Assembly: GCA_949289295.1 (NCBI GenBank)
Contig: CASENM010000020.1
Span: forward strand, 1-64,000
Source: an uncultured Bacteroides sp.
GTDB lineage: Bacteria > Bacteroidota > Bacteroidia > Bacteroidales > Bacteroidaceae
Length of the DNA stretch: 64,000 bases
Reading direction: 5' to 3'
Shown here: piece after piece, positions 61,064 through 64,000 of the stretch
How positions within the stretch are numbered: position 1 is the first letter of the stretch
How the letters are laid out: every line of letters starts with the position of its first letter
Program-made: the position numbers and the translations under genes
Notes under the pieces: generated by a model
The model's input: the letters and a program-made list of their open reading frames with translations, nothing else
Told to the model about the DNA's origin: nothing
The model's database searches: none

Positions 61064-61819
61064 TTAAATTTTGTTCAGCAACATTCTTATCGCAGCAAGT
61101 TTCACCATTTCCTCTGCCGAATCGAACGTGAATTCATAGTTTCGGCAGAGCCTCCTATAATTATCAAACCAGGAAAAAGTTCTTTCCACAATCCATCTCT
61201 TACCTATTGGCTTAAAGCCATTTGACTTGTCTCCGCTTGCAATGATTTCAAGCGCATATCCGAAAGCCTTTTTGAGCTTGGCAGCCACTTCACCCCTATA
61301 TCCGGCATCCGCCAAGATGATTTTGATATTGCAACAAAGCTCCTTCAAACATCTGGCCAGCAGGTAAGCGGCCTTTCCATCGTGCACGCAAGCGTTACCA
61401 TAATGGCTATCAGGAAGCCATTCTTGTCCACGGCAACGTGGCGTTTAATGCCCTTCACCTTCTTGTTACCGTCAATTCCGTTGAGAGAACAGTTATCACC
61501 CCAGCGGACACTCTGGCTGTCTATGATACCCACGCCAGCCTCGGCTTTTGACCGCTCTTAATACGCACTTTCTCACGCAAGTTGTTCAACAACAAGTCAA
61601 ATTCTCCCAAGGAAGATCATTTGTGGTAATAGTAGTAAACCAGTTCCCAAGGGGCATAATGGGAAAGGAACATGCGCCATTGGCAACCCGTCTTCACGAG
61701 ATGGAAAATGGCATTCGACATTCCATATCTCACGCAAATCATATTTCCGTTTTCTTTTTGCAGACTCAAGATTTTTTGATAACTTGCCACTATGTTTCTT
61801 CTAAATCCGTCGAATACAT
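61064..61819 (-). pseudogene. Degraded IS5-family transposase
   Basis: The pieces of an IS5-type transposase lie in several frames: MYSTDLEET at 61819, an early TAG and TGA, GIIDSQSV near 61530, IILADAGYRG, then WIVERTFSW and YEFTFDSAEEM to the stop at 61064. At least two frameshifts and several stops prevent expression. A possible left end GAGCCTGTTTAAA lies at 61059-61071, and no matching right end was found. It differs from the element at 10519. Confidence 0.85.
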
Positions 61820-61912
61820 AATTATTTCAAGTGTGGCAACTTAAAAATAATCATTTTCGCGGAAAAAAGAAGAAACACTCTTTTTCAGTATAACTGTTAA
61901 AATTTGATTCGT

Positions 61913-63052
61913 ATGTATGTAACAACCGGAACAATTGAAGATTTAATGCAATGGTTTAACAGAAAGAATGATGGAATCATGTGCCTTTTCGTTGGAGGAA
62001 GTTTAAATGACAAGGAAATATTGGAAGAGATACTTAATCAGCGAGATGCGTTTAATACAATTTCAGGAGAAAATGTATATTTCTTTTTATTCTGGGATAA
62101 GCAAAATGAATTGTTCTCTATAAATCATGTATATGGATATACCCAAGTCTTTTACGGTGCAGATTTAAAAAAAATTATATACCCTATTGAGAGGTATAGA
62201 ATTAGTGATAGACATGCTTTTAGTGAAATGATTAGCAAATCTCAAAATATATCAATAGAGATTTGTAAGTATTTTAAAATTGATGCTACTTGTTTGCCTT
62301 GTATGTTAATAATTGAAAGAGGGAATGAAAAGCATTATATTTTACAATTGAAAAATCGTTATTCCACGCAAGGACTATTTAACTTTTTTAAAGAAATCCG
62401 AGAAATAGCAGATAAGATATCATCAATAAAAAAAGACATACAACAAGATGAATATAATAACAGGAAAAAAGACAGACTCCTAAAAAGGAAAATAGACATA
62501 GAGCAAAGTATGCCAAGAGTTGTAGAAAATGATTCCAACTATAAGCAAAAATGCAATGACTTATTCTTTTTTTTGGAAAAGAACGGAGCTAACGATGAAA
62601 AGCTAAAACAAATAATTATATCAAAGACCTACCACATACGCAAAGAAATAAGGAAATATATTGAAGCTAACTTTCCCAATGAAACAAGAAGACATTTCCA
62701 GTCAGAGGTTTTTGGAAATAAAGAATATAAGCGACTGATAAATGAAGTACAGCTGGCTTCTATAAATTATAAAAAATATATTGATTATCAAAGTGCATTA
62801 CTAAAGTGGAAGAAAGAGTTGAATGATTTGGAATATGAATTAAAAAATATTCCAAATCCAATTCCTGAAAATGTGTTCCAATCAAAAAAACAGGAAAAGC
62901 AAAAGGAGTTAGAAAAATTAGAAAATAAATATGAGCAAATTGTAAACAAGTATACTTTATTTTTTTTAGGAAATAATATTATTAATACTATGACTAGATT
63001 TATCAACCAAGACAAACTATTCTGGTTGTTTCGAAAGCTGTTTAATCTGTAA
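61913..63052 (+). CDS. AT-rich hypothetical coiled-coil protein
   Basis: I use the ATG at 61913 (379 aa), and a TTG lies 9 nt upstream. Residues 1-160 look like a compact alpha/beta domain, with ICKYFKIDATCLPCMLIIE weakly recalling a thioredoxin-type fold. Residues 165-370 are a long coiled coil rich in Lys, Glu, Asn and Ile. No transmembrane segment is certain, though the C-terminus is hydrophobic. Base composition and codon use are much more AT-rich than the neighbours, and a decayed IS lies next to it. It is likely horizontally acquired, with unknown function. Confidence 0.7.
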   Translation: MYVTTGTIEDLMQWFNRKNDGIMCLFVGGSLNDKEILEEILNQRDAFNTISGENVYFFLFWDKQNELFSINHVYGYTQVFYGADLKKIIYPIERYRISDRHAFSEMISKSQNISIEICKYFKIDATCLPCMLIIERGNEKHYILQLKNRYSTQGLFNFFKEIREIADKISSIKKDIQQDEYNNRKKDRLLKRKIDIEQSMPRVVENDSNYKQKCNDLFFFLEKNGANDEKLKQIIISKTYHIRKEIRKYIEANFPNETRRHFQSEVFGNKEYKRLINEVQLASINYKKYIDYQSALLKWKKELNDLEYELKNIPNPIPENVFQSKKQEKQKELEKLENKYEQIVNKYTLFFLGNNIINTMTRFINQDKLFWLFRKLFNL

Positions 63053-63118
63053 CATCGAAAATATTTATTTAACGTGAGTTAGATGTAAATTTAGTAACTT
63101 CTGCACCCTCCTCCCCGA

Positions 63119-63184
63119 AAAACGTTTCGGCGTTCCGGCCAAAGCGCTTCGGCGTTTCTGTACAAACGCCGAAGCACTTTAGAA
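63119..63184. repeat. Three 22-bp palindromic repeat units
   Basis: Units start at 63119, 63141 and 63163, of the form AAAACGTTTCGGCGTTCCGG and variants. The first two point one way and the third is the complement. They lie between the coiled-coil gene and the TamB-like gene. Confidence 0.75.
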
Positions 63185-63269
63185 AATGACGCACGGAAAT
63201 GTGCGGTCCGGATTCGTAAAAATTTACTAATAACATGCGGAGGCGCGCGGATACTTCAAACGTAATTCG

Positions 63270-63277
63270 TAAATTTG
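63270..63277 (+). promoter_or_regulatory. -7 element of the TamB-like gene
   Basis: TAAATTTG at 63270-63277 lies 13 nt before the ATG at 63291. No obvious TTTG exists at the -33 distance. Confidence 0.45.
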
Positions 63278-63290
63278 TTCTCCAATTCAA

Positions 63291-64000
63291 ATGACGATGA
63301 CAAAAGCCGCACGAATAAAAGAGACTATCCGCTTCACCATAATCTTCATGCTGGTATGCTATTTCGGACTGATCGCGCTGGTCAGGCTGCCGGCCGTGCA
63401 GCATCGTCTTTCTGAATATGTGGCGGGGAGGCTTGCGGAACTGTTCCGGACGGAGGTCAGTGTGGGCAACATTGACCTGGGATTCCTGAACCGTATCATC
63501 ATACAGAATGTGGACGTGAAGGACCAGGACCGAAACGGGATGTTCCACATCTCCCGGCTGGCGGCCACTTTCGACATTTCTCCCCTCTTCCACCAGCAGA
63601 TCCGGATCAGCAGCGTACAGCTCTTCGGTCTGGATGTGCGGCTCAGCCGGACTGCACCCGGACAGCCGCTCAACTGCCAGTTCCTGATCGACACGTTCGC
63701 CCCGAAAGACACGGCAAGGGAAAAGCGTCCGATTGACCTGCGCATCAACTCCGTGCTGGTCCGCCGCGGAAGGTTCAGCTACGATGTCTGGTCGGTGCCC
63801 GAAACGGAAGGACGCTTCAACCCCGGACACATCGCCGTCCAGAACCTTTCGGCCACCATCTCGCTGAAGGCGCTGCAGGCCGATTCGCTCAACATACAGG
63901 TGAAGCGCATGAGTTTCAACGAGCAGAGCGGGTTCCAGCTGAGGCGTTTCCGCTTCAAGGCGACCGCCAACCGGAAAGGGCTTTACATGAACGAGCTGCT
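63291..64000 (+). CDS. tamB: TamB-like translocation/assembly protein (5' part)
   Basis: The frame is open from the ATG at 63291 to the end of the window, so only about 236 residues are visible. A basic N-terminus precedes one membrane helix (about 15-35, TIIFMLVCYFGLIALV). A beta-rich AsmA/TamB-type region follows with LRINSVLVRRGRFSYDV and LPAVQHRLSEYVAGRLAELF. TamB proteins span the periplasm and help outer-membrane assembly or lipid transport. In Bacteroidetes they are usually more than 1400 residues. The family call rests on the N-terminus only. Confidence 0.75.
   Translation, partial: MTMTKAARIKETIRFTIIFMLVCYFGLIALVRLPAVQHRLSEYVAGRLAELFRTEVSVGNIDLGFLNRIIIQNVDVKDQDRNGMFHISRLAATFDISPLFHQQIRISSVQLFGLDVRLSRTAPGQPLNCQFLIDTFAPKDTAREKRPIDLRINSVLVRRGRFSYDVWSVPETEGRFNPGHIAVQNLSATISLKALQADSLNIQVKRMSFNEQSGFQLRRFRFKATANRKGLYMNEL

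Overview
The window looks like a chromosome segment of a Bacteroidaceae bacterium (Bacteroides/Phocaeicola type). Supporting signs are promoters of the Bacteroidetes form (TTTG about 19-21 nt before TAnnTTTG), a UpxY-type antiterminator, GH29 and GH35 glycosidases, ECF sigma modules, MacB/FtsX-type exporters and the thrS-infC-rpmI-rplT cluster followed by a Bacteroidales-1-like RNA. Core genes are GC-rich in wobble positions. Three stretches are visibly AT-rich and look acquired: about 1-20000, 49742-54478 and 61913-63052. No tRNA, rRNA or CRISPR array was seen.

Region 1 (632-21346) is an accessory island transcribed leftward as one run of about 20 tightly spaced genes. It opens with a tyrosine recombinase, then a candidate invertible promoter (inverted repeats at 19899-19925 and 20124-20149) and a UpxY antiterminator. 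Next come an ECF-like sigma factor and its small partner, two soluble M48 peptidases, and a kinase / vWA / PP2C set matching the TerY-P phosphorylation triad. Zinc-ribbon, Ig-like and BACON-like proteins and a DUF4407 membrane coiled-coil protein follow. The far end carries two more M48 genes linked to radical-SAM genes, a Cys-rich RiPP-like peptide, a GNAT enzyme and small membrane or helical proteins. Several genes are broken: one by an IS5-type insertion, one by an in-frame amber codon, and one duplicated M48/radical-SAM cassette by deletion. I infer a phase-variable signalling system attached to a peptide-modification module. I do not know it as a described system.

Region 2 (21602-49542) is mostly ordinary genome. 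It contains a flavodoxin lipoprotein, an AraC regulator, an acetyl-CoA hydrolase/transferase, RNase Z, an ECF sigma operon, an orphan HpaII-like endonuclease, an AlaX-like editing protein and a DNA/RNA nuclease. A six-gene export operon (TolC, HlyD, a deleted FtsX remnant, FtsX, ATPase, FtsX) lies divergent from an NtrC-type regulator and histidine kinase. Then come an EFR1-type ferredoxin protein, the translation cluster, a TPR protein, peptide deformylase and RuvX.

Region 3 (49742-54478) is a compact three-gene operon: an MBL-fold hydrolase, a trypsin-like protease fused to a reverse transcriptase, and a family A DNA polymerase. It is probably an antiphage system and is bordered by an IS30 remnant. 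Region 4 (54927-64000) has an alpha-L-fucosidase, a beta-galactosidase, small stress-type proteins, a decayed IS5 element, an AT-rich coiled-coil gene and the start of a TamB-like gene. A family of 22-bp-period palindromic repeats recurs at four intergenic sites.
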